A stretch of 57,178 nt of DNA, from NCBI GenBank assembly GCA_002255935.1, contig NKIO01000018.1, positions 1 to 57,178 on the forward strand. Direction: 5' to 3'. The position numbers were made by a program, and so were the translations under genes. The notes under the pieces are model-generated. The model did no database searches. It worked only from the letters and a program-made list of their open reading frames with translations, and was not told the DNA's origin. Source of the stretch: Comamonadaceae bacterium PBBC2 (GTDB lineage: Bacteria; Pseudomonadota; Gammaproteobacteria; Burkholderiales; Burkholderiaceae_C). Below, one piece after another: positions 36,233 through 47,785 of the stretch (positions within the stretch are counted from its first letter, which is position 1; every line of letters begins with the position of its first letter).

Positions 36233-36535
36233 ATGGAACTCACCCCTCGCGAAAAAGACAAGCTGCTGATCTTCACCGCCGCTTTGTTGGCCGAACGCCG
36301 CAAAGCACGCGGCCTGAAACTGAACTACCCCGAAGCCATCGCCTTGATCAGCGCTGCGGTCATGGAAGGCGCACGGGATGGGAAGACTGTGGCCCAACTG
36401 ATGAGCGAAGGCCGCACTGTTTTGACGCGTGCCGACGTGATGGACGGCATCGCAGAAATGATCCCCGACATCCAAGTGGAAGCGACATTTCCCGACGGCA
36501 CCAAATTGGTGACCGTGCACCAACCCATCGTTTAA
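36233..36535 (+). CDS. ureA: Urease gamma subunit UreA
   Basis: 100 aa, exactly the size of UreA. The protein begins [20 protein letters not shown] and contains [39 protein letters not shown] and the C-terminal [15 protein letters not shown] 36233 gives this standard start; the longer open frame from 36176 crosses the promoter region. It is the smallest subunit of the nickel urease trimer. Next come a small ORF (36571) and ureB. Confidence 0.96.
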   Translation: MELTPREKDKLLIFTAALLAERRKARGLKLNYPEAIALISAAVMEGARDGKTVAQLMSEGRTVLTRADVMDGIAEMIPDIQVEATFPDGTKLVTVHQPIV

Positions 36536-36570
36536 GCCGACCGCATCAAGAACTCAACGGAGCACACCTC

Positions 36571-36735
36571 ATGAAAAAAATCGCAGCGCTTTTCATTGCC
36601 TCAACCGCCCTGCATGCCTTGGCCCACGACGGACACGGCCTGCAAGGCTCGCACTGGCACAGCACCGATGCCTGGGGCTTTGTGGTCTTTGGCGCCATGG
36701 CGCTGGCCGCTTGGTTCATTGGTCGTGGCAAGTGA
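36571..36735 (+). CDS. Small His-rich exported/membrane protein between ureA and ureB
   Basis: 54 aa, too short for most ORF filters. Translation begins [20 protein letters not shown], giving a signal-like N terminus, then a His-rich stretch ([15 protein letters not shown], five His) and a single membrane helix ([17 protein letters not shown]) before the end GRGK. CGGAG lies 9 nt before the ATG, and the ureB start follows 7 nt after the stop. The reading frame is GC-biased at the third position like its neighbours. A His cluster on the outer side of the membrane suggests a metal, perhaps nickel, role; this is inference. Confidence 0.75.
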   Translation: MKKIAALFIASTALHALAHDGHGLQGSHWHSTDAWGFVVFGAMALAAWFIGRGK

Positions 36736-36742
36736 GGCGGCC

Positions 36743-37069
36743 ATGACGCCTGGAGAACTTTTGATTGACAAAGGCACGCACCCGATCAACGAGGGGCGGC
36801 GCACATGCACGCTGGTGGTGCAAAACGCCAGCGACCGCCCGATTCAGGTCGGATCTCACTACCACTTTGCAGAGACCAATGCGGGCTTGCGATTTGACCG
36901 GGCCGTGGCACGTGGCATGCGATTGAACATCGCCTCGGGCACGGCCGTGCGCTTTGAGCCCGGACAACAACGCACCGTCGAGTTGGTGGACTATGCGGGT
37001 GACCGTGTGGTGTATGGCTTTCGTGGACTGACCCAAGGCCCACTCGACAACCCCAAGAAAGCTGACTGA
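36743..37069 (+). CDS. ureB: Urease beta subunit UreB
   Basis: 108 aa. UreB motifs are [79 protein letters not shown] and [10 protein letters not shown]. The start ATG 36743 gives the standard N terminus; the longer frame is the shadow of the small ORF. One base separates its stop from the ureC start. It forms the structural core of urease with UreA and UreC. Confidence 0.96.
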   Translation: MTPGELLIDKGTHPINEGRRTCTLVVQNASDRPIQVGSHYHFAETNAGLRFDRAVARGMRLNIASGTAVRFEPGQQRTVELVDYAGDRVVYGFRGLTQGPLDNPKKAD

Positions 37070-37070
37070 C

Positions 37071-38789
<1,719 letters not shown>

Positions 38790-38800
38790 AACACCCACCC

Positions 38801-38870
38801 TGTAGGCGCCCAGATGCTGGGCGATGGATTTTGGGCAAGCATTCAATCGCCCAGAATCTGGGCTCCTACA
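38801..38870. repeat. Family A palindrome between ureC and ureE
   Basis: Arms 38801-38825 (tgtaggcgcccagatgctgg...) and 38846-38870 (...tctgggctcctaca) are 25 nt with two mismatches. It starts 12 bp after the ureC stop. It may protect ureABC mRNA or reduce read-through into ureEFG. Confidence 0.82.
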
Positions 38871-38882
38871 ACACCGACCTCC

Positions 38883-39572
38883 ATGAACTCTCTTCTTCAC
38901 TGCTCCAAACTCATGACGCAAGGCCGTGGCCTGGCCCGCGTGCTGGTGCAACGCGCCAGCACCATCACGCTGGACTGGGACACTCGCCAAAAAAGCCGCT
39001 TTGACGCGACCGACAGCGCAGGCCGTCAACTGGGCATCTTTTTGCCCCGAGGCACCGTGGTGCGTGGCGGTGATGTGCTGGTGGCCGAAGACGGCACGCT
39101 CGTCCGCGTGGAGGCCGCGCCGCAAGACGTGCTGCGCATCACAGCCTGCACCGAGCATGGCTCGCCCTTTGACCTGACCCGCGCCGCCTACCACCTGGGC
39201 AACCGGCATGTGCCCATCGAACTCAAGCCCGACCACCTGAAGATCGAGCCCGACCATGTGCTGGCCGACATGCTGCGGGCCATGCACATGACGGTGGTGG
39301 CCGTGTCCGAGCCCTTTGAGCCCGAGAGCGGCGCTTATGGCGACCACGGTGGGCATTCGCATGGTGGGCATGGACACCACCACGAACATGCGCATTCGCA
39401 CGAACAAGGCGTTGTTGCCGAACCGCATGTGCATGGGCCAGATTGCCAACACGGGCATGCTGCACCCGCTTCAGCCCCAGCGGTAGCCAAGCGCATTCCT
39501 GTCGCCATACCCATCCGTTCAGCCCCTGCTGCACCCCACGTGCACGGCCCCGACTGCAAGCATGAGCACTGA
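38883..39572 (+). CDS. ureE: Urease accessory nickel metallochaperone UreE, long His-rich form
   Basis: 229 aa. UreE core segments are [60 protein letters not shown] and [14 protein letters not shown] with the conserved nickel His. After residue 150 the tail is very His-rich ([19 protein letters not shown]) and then carries two copies of HVHGPDC-[QK]-H (about residues 180 and 220), the second at the extreme C terminus. The start at 38883 is chosen by family alignment ([13 protein letters not shown]); no good ribosome site is visible. It overlaps ureF by 11 bp. Confidence 0.93.
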   Translation: MNSLLHCSKLMTQGRGLARVLVQRASTITLDWDTRQKSRFDATDSAGRQLGIFLPRGTVVRGGDVLVAEDGTLVRVEAAPQDVLRITACTEHGSPFDLTRAAYHLGNRHVPIELKPDHLKIEPDHVLADMLRAMHMTVVAVSEPFEPESGAYGDHGGHSHGGHGHHHEHAHSHEQGVVAEPHVHGPDCQHGHAAPASAPAVAKRIPVAIPIRSAPAAPHVHGPDCKHEH

Positions 39573-40251
39573 CACCGCGCCGTCTGGCCTGCTGCAACTG
39601 ATCTGGCTCGCATCGCCTGCGCTGCCGATTGGGGGCTTTTCCTATTCCGAGGGCCTCGAAGCCGCCATCGAACAAGGCCTGGTGCACCACGAAGTCAGCG
39701 CCACCGCTTGGGTGGTAGACCAGCTGCACCTGACGCAGTCGCGCGGCGACATGGCCGTGTTGGCGCAAGCCATCCCCGCCTGGCAAACCGGCGATCAAGC
39801 GCGGCTGCAAGCGCTCAACGATTGGGTGATGGCCACCCGCGAAAGCGCCGAGATGCGCTTGCAAACCGAACAAATGGGCCGCTCTCTGCTCGACTGGTTG
39901 CGCAACCTGCAGCAAGCCAGCCCCGCGCAGCTGCAGCTGTGCGCCAGCCTGCCTGTGACCTACCCACTGGCCATGTCCTTGGCTTTGTCTCTGGCCCACA
40001 CGCCGCTGGACCAAGCTCTGCAAGCCTATGCCTTTGGATGGGCCGAGAACATGACCCAGGCGGCCCTCAAGTCCGTGCCCTTGGGCCAAAGTGCGGGCCA
40101 ACGCATGCTGGCGCGCCTGGCCCGAGAAATCCATGCGGCTGTGCAAACGGCCATGAACCTCAATGACGACGACCGCCAAGCCTTCAGCCCCATGCTGGCC
40201 ATCTTGTCGTCGCGCCACGAAACCCAATACTCCCGAATTTTCAGATCATGA
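39562..40251 (+). CDS. ureF: Urease accessory protein UreF
   Basis: 229 aa. UreF segments are [71 protein letters not shown] and [12 protein letters not shown]. It joins UreD and UreG and gates GTP hydrolysis in nickel delivery. The start overlaps the 3' end of ureE by 11 bp and its stop overlaps ureG by 4 bp (ATGA), indicating translational coupling of ureEFG. Confidence 0.95.
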   Translation: MSTDTAPSGLLQLIWLASPALPIGGFSYSEGLEAAIEQGLVHHEVSATAWVVDQLHLTQSRGDMAVLAQAIPAWQTGDQARLQALNDWVMATRESAEMRLQTEQMGRSLLDWLRNLQQASPAQLQLCASLPVTYPLAMSLALSLAHTPLDQALQAYAFGWAENMTQAALKSVPLGQSAGQRMLARLAREIHAAVQTAMNLNDDDRQAFSPMLAILSSRHETQYSRIFRS

Positions 40252-40907
40252 CTTCTGCACTGCACCACATCCCCAACCGCACCCAAAAACTGCCGCCCCT
40301 GCGCGTGGGCATTGGCGGGCCTGTGGGCTCCGGCAAAACCACGCTGCTCGAGATGCTCTGCAAAAACATGCGCGAGCGCTGGGACCTGATCGCCATCACC
40401 AACGACATTTACACCAAGGAAGACCAGCGCTTGCTCACCGTCAGCGGCGCCCTGCCTGCCGAGCGCATCATGGGCGTGGAAACCGGTGGCTGCCCGCACA
40501 CCGCCATCCGCGAAGACGCGTCCATCAACCTCGAGGCGATCGACCGCATGCTCGAGAAGTTCCCCAACGCCGACGTGGTCTTCATCGAAAGCGGCGGTGA
40601 CAACCTGGCCGCCACCTTCAGCCCCGAATTGAGTGACCTCACCATCTATGTGATCGACGTGGCCGCAGGCGAAAAGATCCCACGCAAAGGCGGCCCCGGC
40701 ATCACCAAAAGCGATTTGTTCGTGATCAACAAGACCGACTTGGCCCCGCACGTGGGCGCTGACCTGGAAGTGATGCGTGCCGACACCGACCGCATGCGCC
40801 CCAACCGCGAGACCCGACCTTGGGTCATGACCAACCTGAAAACCCTGGACGGCCTGGCCGAAGTGGTGGCATTTATCGAAAAACGAGGCATGCTGACCGC
40901 TGCCTGA
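40248..40907 (+). CDS. ureG: Urease accessory GTPase UreG
   Basis: 219 aa. The P-loop is [20 protein letters not shown]. Other G motifs are [15 protein letters not shown], the nickel-binding CPH in [40 protein letters not shown] and the base-specific [19 protein letters not shown]. It supplies GTP energy for loading nickel into UreC. It is the last urease gene; a tRNA gene follows after 42 bp. Confidence 0.97.
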   Translation: MTSALHHIPNRTQKLPPLRVGIGGPVGSGKTTLLEMLCKNMRERWDLIAITNDIYTKEDQRLLTVSGALPAERIMGVETGGCPHTAIREDASINLEAIDRMLEKFPNADVVFIESGGDNLAATFSPELSDLTIYVIDVAAGEKIPRKGGPGITKSDLFVINKTDLAPHVGADLEVMRADTDRMRPNRETRPWVMTNLKTLDGLAEVVAFIEKRGMLTAA

Positions 40908-40949
40908 GCCAGAAACAGCCCTCCAAATCGCTACAATACCGCCATCGAC

Positions 40950-41037
40950 GGAAGCGTGGCAGAGTGGTCGATTGCAACGGTCTTGAAAACCGTCGACTCG
41001 CAAGGGTCCGTGAGTTCGAATCTCACCGCTTCCGCCA
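40950..41037 (+). tRNA. tRNA-Ser (anticodon UGA)
   Basis: 88 nt cloverleaf including an encoded CCA. The acceptor stem is ggaagcg/cgcttcc with discriminator g; the anticodon stem acggt/accgt encloses loop cttgaaa with anticodon TGA at 40984-40986. It has a long variable arm typical of serine tRNAs and the T-loop gttcgaatc. It reads UCA codons. Confidence 0.97.
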
Positions 41038-41042
41038 AAATT

Positions 41043-41082
41043 AAAACCCCAAGCAAAAAATATTGCTTGGGGTTTTCTTTTT
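41043..41082 (+). terminator. Terminator after tRNA-Ser
   Basis: A 14-bp perfect stem aaaaccccaagcaa / ttgcttggggtttt with a 6-nt loop is followed by cttttt. It ends the tRNA transcript, and probably ureEFG as well. Confidence 0.92.
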
Positions 41083-41194
41083 GAACGCATGGAAGGCCAA
41101 GGACGCGCACACCACTGGCGAAATCACCGTAGAGCCATTCAGAAAAATTGGTTAGAGTCGTCTGATCCTCAAAGCAAATGCATCGGAGACAGAC

Positions 41195-44146
41195 ATGAAA
41201 GTCTTGGTATCTCATCTGAGATGGTTGTTGGTGCTGCTGATATCGATCACATCCTTCTGCGTACATGCCCAGAACCTCGATCAAGCGGGCATTCGCATCG
41301 GCGCAGATGAGCGGGCTCGCCTGCAAGCCATCCTCGACAAACCCATCGACCCTAACAGTTTGCAGGCCACCCGGATCCAGTTGTACCGCCAAAAAGATTT
41401 GGCGACGATGAAGCTGGGGCTGAACAAACAGCGTGTGGAACTGTTGCGTGAATGGGCCCAGATTGACGACGAAGGCAAACGCAATTTACGAACCTTGCTG
41501 ATTTGGTCTGGCCAACGCGAAGAAGGCTTTGCGCTGGGGCACCAGCTGATCAAGAACGAGAGCAACCCGATTCAATCGGTTCGGATTCGTTGTCATGTCT
41601 CGATGGATTATCTGGACGATGCCAATTACGAACCCGCCAAAAAATTGATGGCCGAAGCAGACAGCTTGGTTTTGGGCTTTCGGAACTTGCCCAGGGGGGG
41701 CGCAGCGGCTTATTTCATCACGATGGCTGAGGTCGAGTACCACATTGCCAAATCGCGACTGGCCATACGTACCGGCAAATGGGAAGAAGGTCTTCAATAC
41801 GCCAAAATTGCGGTGAACAAGGGCAACACCCTGGCCAAGATGGTCGGCCAAGCCCCCACGGAAAACACCAAGACCTGGGGCTATGCGATGTCGCTTTACG
41901 CCTCCATGGAGTTGGGCATGCATCAATCGTCATTGGGCCAGATGGCCGAGGCCGAATGGACGCTGCGAGAAACGTTCAAAGCATCCAGAGAATTCGGATT
42001 CCCGGAAGACATGCTCACTGGTTTTTACAACCGTGTTGCCGACTACTACAACGCGATGGGGCTTTACAGCACAGCGCAAAAGTTTGCTGAGCTGAGTGAA
42101 AACGTCATGGTCAAAGCCGGGTTTGAGCCTGGCTCCAAGGTTTGGACGCTCGCGCGCAACCGCCGAAGTACCGCATTGATTGGGCAAGACCAATGGCAAG
42201 CAGCACTCGACAACATCTCCCTGATTGACCAAGAAACCCGTCGAGTGGGTTCCGAAGCGACCAAGGTCAACTCACAAGCCATGCTGCGTGGTTTGGTCTA
42301 CCTCAAAAACGAGCAAACCTCAAAAGCACTGCAAGTGCTTCAAGACAACCAACAACTGCTTGTTGATCTGCTTGGACCGGACCATTACACAACCGCGATG
42401 AACCGCGGCGTCCTGGCCAGTGCCCTCTGGAAAGGTGGTGACAAGCAACAAGCCAGGCAAGAGTTTGAACACGCCATCGGGAGCATGACAGCGCCTTCAT
42501 CGCTGACCGGCGACTACACAGAAACCGCGGTGCTGCAAAAGGTCCGAAGGTTTGTTTTGCAAAGCTATATGCAACTGCTGTCGCAGACGGCTACGCAAAA
42601 TGCCCAAGATGCCGATCTGCTGTTTCAATTGGCCGAGCAATTGAACGTGTCCAAGGTTCAGCAGGCGCTGTCTGAAGCCGCCGTACGCAACGGCGCAACA
42701 GTCCCCGGCCTGTCCGCCATCATTCGAAAAGAGCAAGACGCAAAAAATGAGATCGCGACGCTGACCGCCTACATCAGCGGACAAAGCACCGAAGATGACA
42801 AGCAAAGAACACCCCAGGTGGTCGAACAAATGCGAGTTCGCATCCGCGAAATTGGCCAAGAGCGGAGCAATTACAAAGCCCAGATTCAAAAGAGCTACCC
42901 CGAGTACTTTCAGCTGATTCAACCCAAAGCCCCCACGATGGCCGACGTTGCCAAACAGTTGCTTCCGGACGAGCTGTTCCTGACCTTGGTCAATCTGGAA
43001 GACAAGACCTATGTGTGGGGCATTCGGCGGGATGGCCCATCCAAATTCATTGCAGCCGATCTGCCCGAACTGCAAGCCAAATCATTGGTGGAACGCGTTC
43101 GCAAAACACTGGACGTTGCGGCCTGGGGCGCCAAGGCGCCTGCGTTTGATACGGCCAGTGGATACAGCCTCTACAAGGCACTGCTCGCGCCCTTTGAAGA
43201 TGAGCTCAAAAGCAGTCGGCACCTGATTGTGTCCACCTCTGGCCATCTGGCGCAGCTGCCCTTTGCAACGCTGCCCCGCCAGCCGGATGCCTCTTCTGCC
43301 GCCTGGCTGATCCGGGATGTCGCCATCAGCCATGTGCCAACAGCCAACGGCTGGCTCGCGCTCAAACGCCTGAGCAGTCAAGCACCCGCACCACAAGCCC
43401 TGCTGGCTTGGGGAGATCCGGCTTTCGATGTGACATCACCTCAGGCTTCTGCAAGCAACCATGCGGTTCGCGCTGCTGCCATGGTGCGATCCGTGGAAGG
43501 CCGTCGCAGCATCATGGATGCCTCGACTTACATCGATTACAGCAAGATCCCACCACTGCCGGAAACCCGCGACGAGGTGCTGGAGTTGGCCAAAATTCTC
43601 AATGCCGACCCTCGCCAAGATTTGATCTTGGGCTCTGAAGCCACTCGTGCCTCTGTCATCAAGCAAAGCAGTTCGGGGCAGTTGGCCCAAAAACAGGTGG
43701 TGGTGTTTGCCACCCACGGCTTGTTGGCCGGTGACTTGCCCAATTTGAACCAACCCGCGCTGGCCATGGCGGCGAACAAGAACCCCAACGAGTCGCCCTT
43801 GCTCACGCTCGAAGACGTGTTGTCACTCAAGCTCAACGCCGACTGGGTCGTGCTGTCGGCCTGCAACACAGCTGGCGCCGATGGCAAAGCCGAAGAGGCC
43901 CTGAGCGGCTTGGCCCGCGGATTTTTTTACGCCGGCAGCCGCAGCCTGCTGGTGACGCACTGGTCGGTGGAATCCGAAAGCGCCAAACAACTGACCACCC
44001 GCACCTTCTCTGCTTACAAGGCCCAAAACAATGTGCGGCGTGCCGAAGCGCTGCGCCAGGCCATGCTGGCCGTCATGAGCACACCCACCTTCAGCCACCC
44101 CACTTACTGGGCCCCCTATGCGCTGGTGGGCGAAGGGGGACGCTGA
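41195..44146 (+). CDS. Exported TPR-CHAT domain protein 1
   Basis: 983 aa. Residues 1-25 are a signal peptide (ending CVHAQ). Residues about 26-480 are helical repeats of TPR type (for example MAEAEWTLRETFKASREFGF and NEQTSKALQVLQDNQQ). A charged, coiled-coil-like linker follows (IIRKEQDAKNEIATLTAYIS). The C-terminal CHAT (caspase HetF associated with TPR) domain spans about 600-983, with catalytic-type H841 in VVVFATHGLLAGDL and C890 in WVVLSACNTAGADG. GGAGA lies 6 nt before the ATG. CHAT domains are clan-CD peptidases like separase and caspases. Its substrate is unknown. It is convergent with paralog 2 with 18 bp between stops. Confidence 0.88.
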   Translation: MKVLVSHLRWLLVLLISITSFCVHAQNLDQAGIRIGADERARLQAILDKPIDPNSLQATRIQLYRQKDLATMKLGLNKQRVELLREWAQIDDEGKRNLRTLLIWSGQREEGFALGHQLIKNESNPIQSVRIRCHVSMDYLDDANYEPAKKLMAEADSLVLGFRNLPRGGAAAYFITMAEVEYHIAKSRLAIRTGKWEEGLQYAKIAVNKGNTLAKMVGQAPTENTKTWGYAMSLYASMELGMHQSSLGQMAEAEWTLRETFKASREFGFPEDMLTGFYNRVADYYNAMGLYSTAQKFAELSENVMVKAGFEPGSKVWTLARNRRSTALIGQDQWQAALDNISLIDQETRRVGSEATKVNSQAMLRGLVYLKNEQTSKALQVLQDNQQLLVDLLGPDHYTTAMNRGVLASALWKGGDKQQARQEFEHAIGSMTAPSSLTGDYTETAVLQKVRRFVLQSYMQLLSQTATQNAQDADLLFQLAEQLNVSKVQQALSEAAVRNGATVPGLSAIIRKEQDAKNEIATLTAYISGQSTEDDKQRTPQVVEQMRVRIREIGQERSNYKAQIQKSYPEYFQLIQPKAPTMADVAKQLLPDELFLTLVNLEDKTYVWGIRRDGPSKFIAADLPELQAKSLVERVRKTLDVAAWGAKAPAFDTASGYSLYKALLAPFEDELKSSRHLIVSTSGHLAQLPFATLPRQPDASSAAWLIRDVAISHVPTANGWLALKRLSSQAPAPQALLAWGDPAFDVTSPQASASNHAVRAAAMVRSVEGRRSIMDASTYIDYSKIPPLPETRDEVLELAKILNADPRQDLILGSEATRASVIKQSSSGQLAQKQVVVFATHGLLAGDLPNLNQPALAMAANKNPNESPLLTLEDVLSLKLNADWVVLSACNTAGADGKAEEALSGLARGFFYAGSRSLLVTHWSVESESAKQLTTRTFSAYKAQNNVRRAEALRQAMLAVMSTPTFSHPTYWAPYALVGEGGR

Positions 44147-44164
44147 GTCCTTGACGCCCGACGT

Positions 44165-47119
44165 TCAGCGTCCGCCCTCGCCCACCAAGGCATAAGGCGC
44201 CCAATAGGCCGGGTGCGCGTATTGCGGTGACTTCATGGTCTCCAGCATGGCTTGTCGCAAGGCGTCTGCGCGGCGCATGGTCGGGTTCTTTTTGTAAGCC
44301 GCAAAGGTGTGTGTGGTCAGCTGCATCGCACTTTCAGATTCCACCGACCAGTGCGTCACCAGCAGGCTGCGGCTGCCCGCAAAGAAAAAACCTCGGGCCA
44401 AGCCGCTCAAAGCCTCTTCGGCTTTGCCATCAGCCCCAGCCGTGTTGCAGGCCGACAGCACGACCCAGTCGGCATTGAGCTTGAGCGACAACACGTCTTC
44501 GAGCGTGAGCAAGGGCGACTCGTTGGGGTTGCTGTTGCCCGCCATGGCCAGTGCAGGTTGGTTCAAGTTGGGCAAGTCACCGGCCAGCAGGCCGTGGGTG
44601 GCAAACACCACCACTTGTTTTTGGCCCAGCACGCCTGAAGCACTGCTTTTGAGCACCGACTGGCGCGTCGCATCCTTGCCCAAGATCACGTCCTGCGCGG
44701 GGTTGGCACCCATGATCTTGGCCAGCTCGAGCACTTCATCACGCGTTTCCGGCAGTGGTGGGATCTTGCTGTAGTTCACATAGGTTTCCGCATCCATCAC
44801 GCTGCGTGATGTGGACTCCACCGAGCGCAAAGCCACTGCGGATCGGACCACCGAAGCGGCCGGCGCTGCAGCCACCTGAGTGGCTTTGGGATCGAATGCG
44901 GGATCGCCCCAGGCCAGCAGGGCTTGCGAACTGGACGGCTGCTCGCCCAACTTCTTCAAGGACAACCAGCCATTGGCCGTGGGCACATGGCTGATGGCCA
45001 CATCTTTGATGAGCCATGAGGCATCGCTGGGGCTGCGCGTGAGCACGGCCATGGGCAGTTGCGCCAAAGCCCCGCTGGTGGCCACGATCAAATGCGATTT
45101 GCCTTGCAGCCGTGACTCCATGGGCCCCAGCAGTTCTTTGTAGAGTTTGTGCGAATCGGCAAACGCAAAGGCAGGTGCCTTGTTGCCCAGCCCCGCAACA
45201 TCGAGCGTTTTGCGAATGCGTGTCACCAGACTCTGGGCATCGCTTTCGGTCAAGGTGGAACGGTGGAAATTCACGCCGCCTTGTGCATCAACAGCCCAAA
45301 CATAGGTCTGGTCGTCCATGGGCAAGATGGAGACAAACAACTCGTCCGGTTTGAGTTGCTTGGCAATGTCCGTGTGGCTGGCTGGCTTGGGCTGGATCAG
45401 CTGAAAATATTCCGGATATTGCTTCTGAATTTGCGCTTTGTATTCTTTGCGCTGCGCCTCGAGCACTTGTTTTCGCTCGCGCATTTGGGCCACCACTTGG
45501 GGGTTGCGTTTTTCAGGTGCCTCCGAGTTTTGATTGGCGATGTAGGTGCTCAGGGTTGTGATTTCGTTGCGCGCGTCTTGCTCTTTGCGGATGATGTCCG
45601 ACAAGCCCGGCACATTCACGCCAGCGCGCACAGCCGCTTCGGTCAGCGCTTGCTGGACCGTGGACGTGCTGATTTGATCTGCCACCGAGAAAAGAATTTG
45701 CGCGTCCTGCGCGTTGTTTGCAGCCGTCGTGGACAGCAGCTGCATATAACTTTGCAAAATGAAGCGCTTCATTTTTCGCTGGATCGCGTTTTCGGCAAAG
45801 TCGCCTGACAAAGATTCGGGCGCGGTCAGGTTCAGGCTGGCCTTGTCAAACGCCGCGCGGGCAGGGTCTTTTTGGCCGCTCATGGACAGCGCTTGCGCCA
45901 GCAAGCCACGTGTCAAAGCCGTATAAAAATGCGCCTCGCCAAAAGAGGCCACATTGCTTTGCAACTCCGCATCCAACAATTTAACGGCTTCTGCGTAGCG
46001 CTGCGCTTTCAAATAAGCCCAACCACGCAATGCGGCTTGCTTGTCAACGCGACCGGCTTTTTGTCTGGCAGCTTCAGCCACATCCAAGCGCTTGACCAGC
46101 TGCACCCAATCGTCCATGCCCGCCATGGCCTCATGGATTTTTTGTTGCGCATTCAAGCGAAAGTGCGATTCTTGGTCCAGGTTCTGCTCATCCAAAAGGG
46201 CCTCAATCTTTTGGCTGAACTGCAGCGCATCCTTGAACTGACCGGCCGTGTTGTAGTGCTCGGCCAACATCATGAAAAACCGGACCATTCTGGCCTCAGA
46301 AAATCCATAGGATTTGGCCGTTTTGAACACCTCGCGCAAAGTCCACTCGGCATCTGAGGCCAACCCAGCATCCATTTGACGTTTGGCATGCAGCGCTTGA
46401 ACGACCAACAAATACTCTTGTCCGCGCTCTTTGATTTGAATGTCAGAGGTCCAGTTCAACATGCGCGACATGTCTTTGCTTTTGGCCACCGCCAACTTGG
46501 AGCTCTCAATGGCTTGTGTCCATTGACCTGAACGGCTCTCCAATTCGGACTTGCCCGCAAAGTAGATCATCTCGGCTCGCGCCATGGTGAAGGGTGCCAG
46601 CCCGCGACGGGGTAGATTGCCAAATTCATTGCGGATGATGCTTCCGGCCTGAGCGATCAACTCTCCAGCGCGCCTGAGGTTTTGATCCTGCATGTAGTAG
46701 TAGGACAATTCAATCTGCGCATTGACCCGCAAGGGTGGCCAAGAAATTTCTCTGACCAATTCTTCGCCCAAGCGGTAGGCCTCGGCGCTATTGCCCTTGA
46801 GCCACATCAACTCTCGCAATGAGAGTTTGGCCCAGTAATCGGTCGCGAAGGGCAAGGCCTCTCGCAAGAATTTTTCTTCATTGACGGCATCCCCCAGCAA
46901 CCTGGCTGCGTTGCTTTTTTCTTTGAGCAATGCCTCTTTGGTTGTGTTCAATGCGCCTGGGTCCACAGGTTTGTTGACCAAGTCTTGCAAGCGTTGGGTT
47001 TCTTGCGCTGAGATCTTGAGTTGTCCCACCTCTTCCAGTTGCGCCCAAGATGGCAAAACCACCATGACCATGCAAGAACAGATCAGCAGGGACAGCCATT
47101 TCCTCGTTTTCTCGGACAT
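44165..47119 (-). CDS. Exported TPR-CHAT domain protein 2
   Basis: 984 aa. ATG 47119 has GGAG 5 nt upstream; the in-frame codon at 47143 is less likely. The signal peptide ends LPSWAQ. The N-terminal TPR-type region is only moderately similar to paralogs 1 and 3, while the last 150 residues are nearly identical to both. The catalytic dyad is H842 (FATHGLLAGDL) and C891 (LSACNTAGADG). The linker has IIRKEQDARNEITTLSTYIA. It is divergent from the lipoprotein gene at 47278 and shares its AT-rich promoter region. Export makes a periplasmic or surface role likely. Confidence 0.88.
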   Translation of the reverse strand: MSEKTRKWLSLLICSCMVMVVLPSWAQLEEVGQLKISAQETQRLQDLVNKPVDPGALNTTKEALLKEKSNAARLLGDAVNEEKFLREALPFATDYWAKLSLRELMWLKGNSAEAYRLGEELVREISWPPLRVNAQIELSYYYMQDQNLRRAGELIAQAGSIIRNEFGNLPRRGLAPFTMARAEMIYFAGKSELESRSGQWTQAIESSKLAVAKSKDMSRMLNWTSDIQIKERGQEYLLVVQALHAKRQMDAGLASDAEWTLREVFKTAKSYGFSEARMVRFFMMLAEHYNTAGQFKDALQFSQKIEALLDEQNLDQESHFRLNAQQKIHEAMAGMDDWVQLVKRLDVAEAARQKAGRVDKQAALRGWAYLKAQRYAEAVKLLDAELQSNVASFGEAHFYTALTRGLLAQALSMSGQKDPARAAFDKASLNLTAPESLSGDFAENAIQRKMKRFILQSYMQLLSTTAANNAQDAQILFSVADQISTSTVQQALTEAAVRAGVNVPGLSDIIRKEQDARNEITTLSTYIANQNSEAPEKRNPQVVAQMRERKQVLEAQRKEYKAQIQKQYPEYFQLIQPKPASHTDIAKQLKPDELFVSILPMDDQTYVWAVDAQGGVNFHRSTLTESDAQSLVTRIRKTLDVAGLGNKAPAFAFADSHKLYKELLGPMESRLQGKSHLIVATSGALAQLPMAVLTRSPSDASWLIKDVAISHVPTANGWLSLKKLGEQPSSSQALLAWGDPAFDPKATQVAAAPAASVVRSAVALRSVESTSRSVMDAETYVNYSKIPPLPETRDEVLELAKIMGANPAQDVILGKDATRQSVLKSSASGVLGQKQVVVFATHGLLAGDLPNLNQPALAMAGNSNPNESPLLTLEDVLSLKLNADWVVLSACNTAGADGKAEEALSGLARGFFFAGSRSLLVTHWSVESESAMQLTTHTFAAYKKNPTMRRADALRQAMLETMKSPQYAHPAYWAPYALVGEGGR

Positions 47120-47277
47120 CTTCGCTCCATCGGTGAACAGCACATTCAGGCTATTTTTTGTATTATGTTTATGAAATGATGAATTCGCATGTTCCGTAAG
47201 CGATCAAGCCAGTCTTCGCGCCCCATACAGCACAATGGTGCCGTTTCCGTTCAAACAACGCTGTGTCAAGGACCCCG
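47120..47277. promoter_or_regulatory. AT-rich divergent promoter region, CHAT2 and lipoprotein genes
   Basis: 158 bp between divergent starts, with an AT-rich core at about 47150-47190 (tttttgtattatgtttatga) unlike the surrounding coding DNA. It probably holds promoters on both strands. No palindrome or operator stood out. Confidence 0.45.
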
Positions 47278-47784
47278 ATGACCTCCAAATCCGCCCTTCA
47301 TGCCCTGGTTTTGTTCTGCCTGCTTGGCACGCTGGGTGCATGCACCACACCGCCCGAGTTGAACAAATCAGAAGTGTCATCGCCCGTTGTGGCCTTCATT
47401 GACCTCGACAAATTCGACCATGCCTTGGCGGCCTCTTTGGCCTCGGGCCTGAACACCGTGGAAGTGCCCTTTCATGAAAGGGTTTCCCCCAACAAAATTC
47501 CGGAACGCATGAAGGTTTGGCTCAACCATGTGGAGAAAAACGGCGGCCGCATTCAAGTGCAAGAGCCGCCCAGCCCCTCAGGGGTCACCGCCAAAAACCC
47601 GTTCCTGATTTTCAGCATCGTCAATGCCCTGAAAACTCTCAACGATTTACAGGTCAAGGCTGCTCAAGAGAAAAACTTTTTCTCCAACATCAAGGGCCAT
47701 GACGCCAAAGTCATCCTTGGCTACAACGCCGACAAAGAGATCGTTGTGGACAAAGTCATTTTGACCAAGACCACAACACCCTGA
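47278..47784 (+). CDS. Small lipoprotein of unknown function inside the CHAT locus
   Basis: 168 aa from ATG 47278, which has AAGGA 6 nt upstream; an in-frame GTG at 47263 is less likely. The lipobox is TLGAC at about residues 20-24, so the protein should be lipid-anchored in the envelope. The rest has no family I recognise; a hydrophobic stretch KNPFLIFSIVNALKTLNDLQ and the C-terminal AKVILGYNADKEIVVDKVIL suggest a small alpha/beta domain. It is divergent from CHAT2 and its stop is 1 bp from the CHAT3 stop. Guilt by association suggests a partner or regulator of the CHAT proteins. Confidence 0.75.
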   Translation: MTSKSALHALVLFCLLGTLGACTTPPELNKSEVSSPVVAFIDLDKFDHALAASLASGLNTVEVPFHERVSPNKIPERMKVWLNHVEKNGGRIQVQEPPSPSGVTAKNPFLIFSIVNALKTLNDLQVKAAQEKNFFSNIKGHDAKVILGYNADKEIVVDKVILTKTTTP

Positions 47785-47785
47785 A

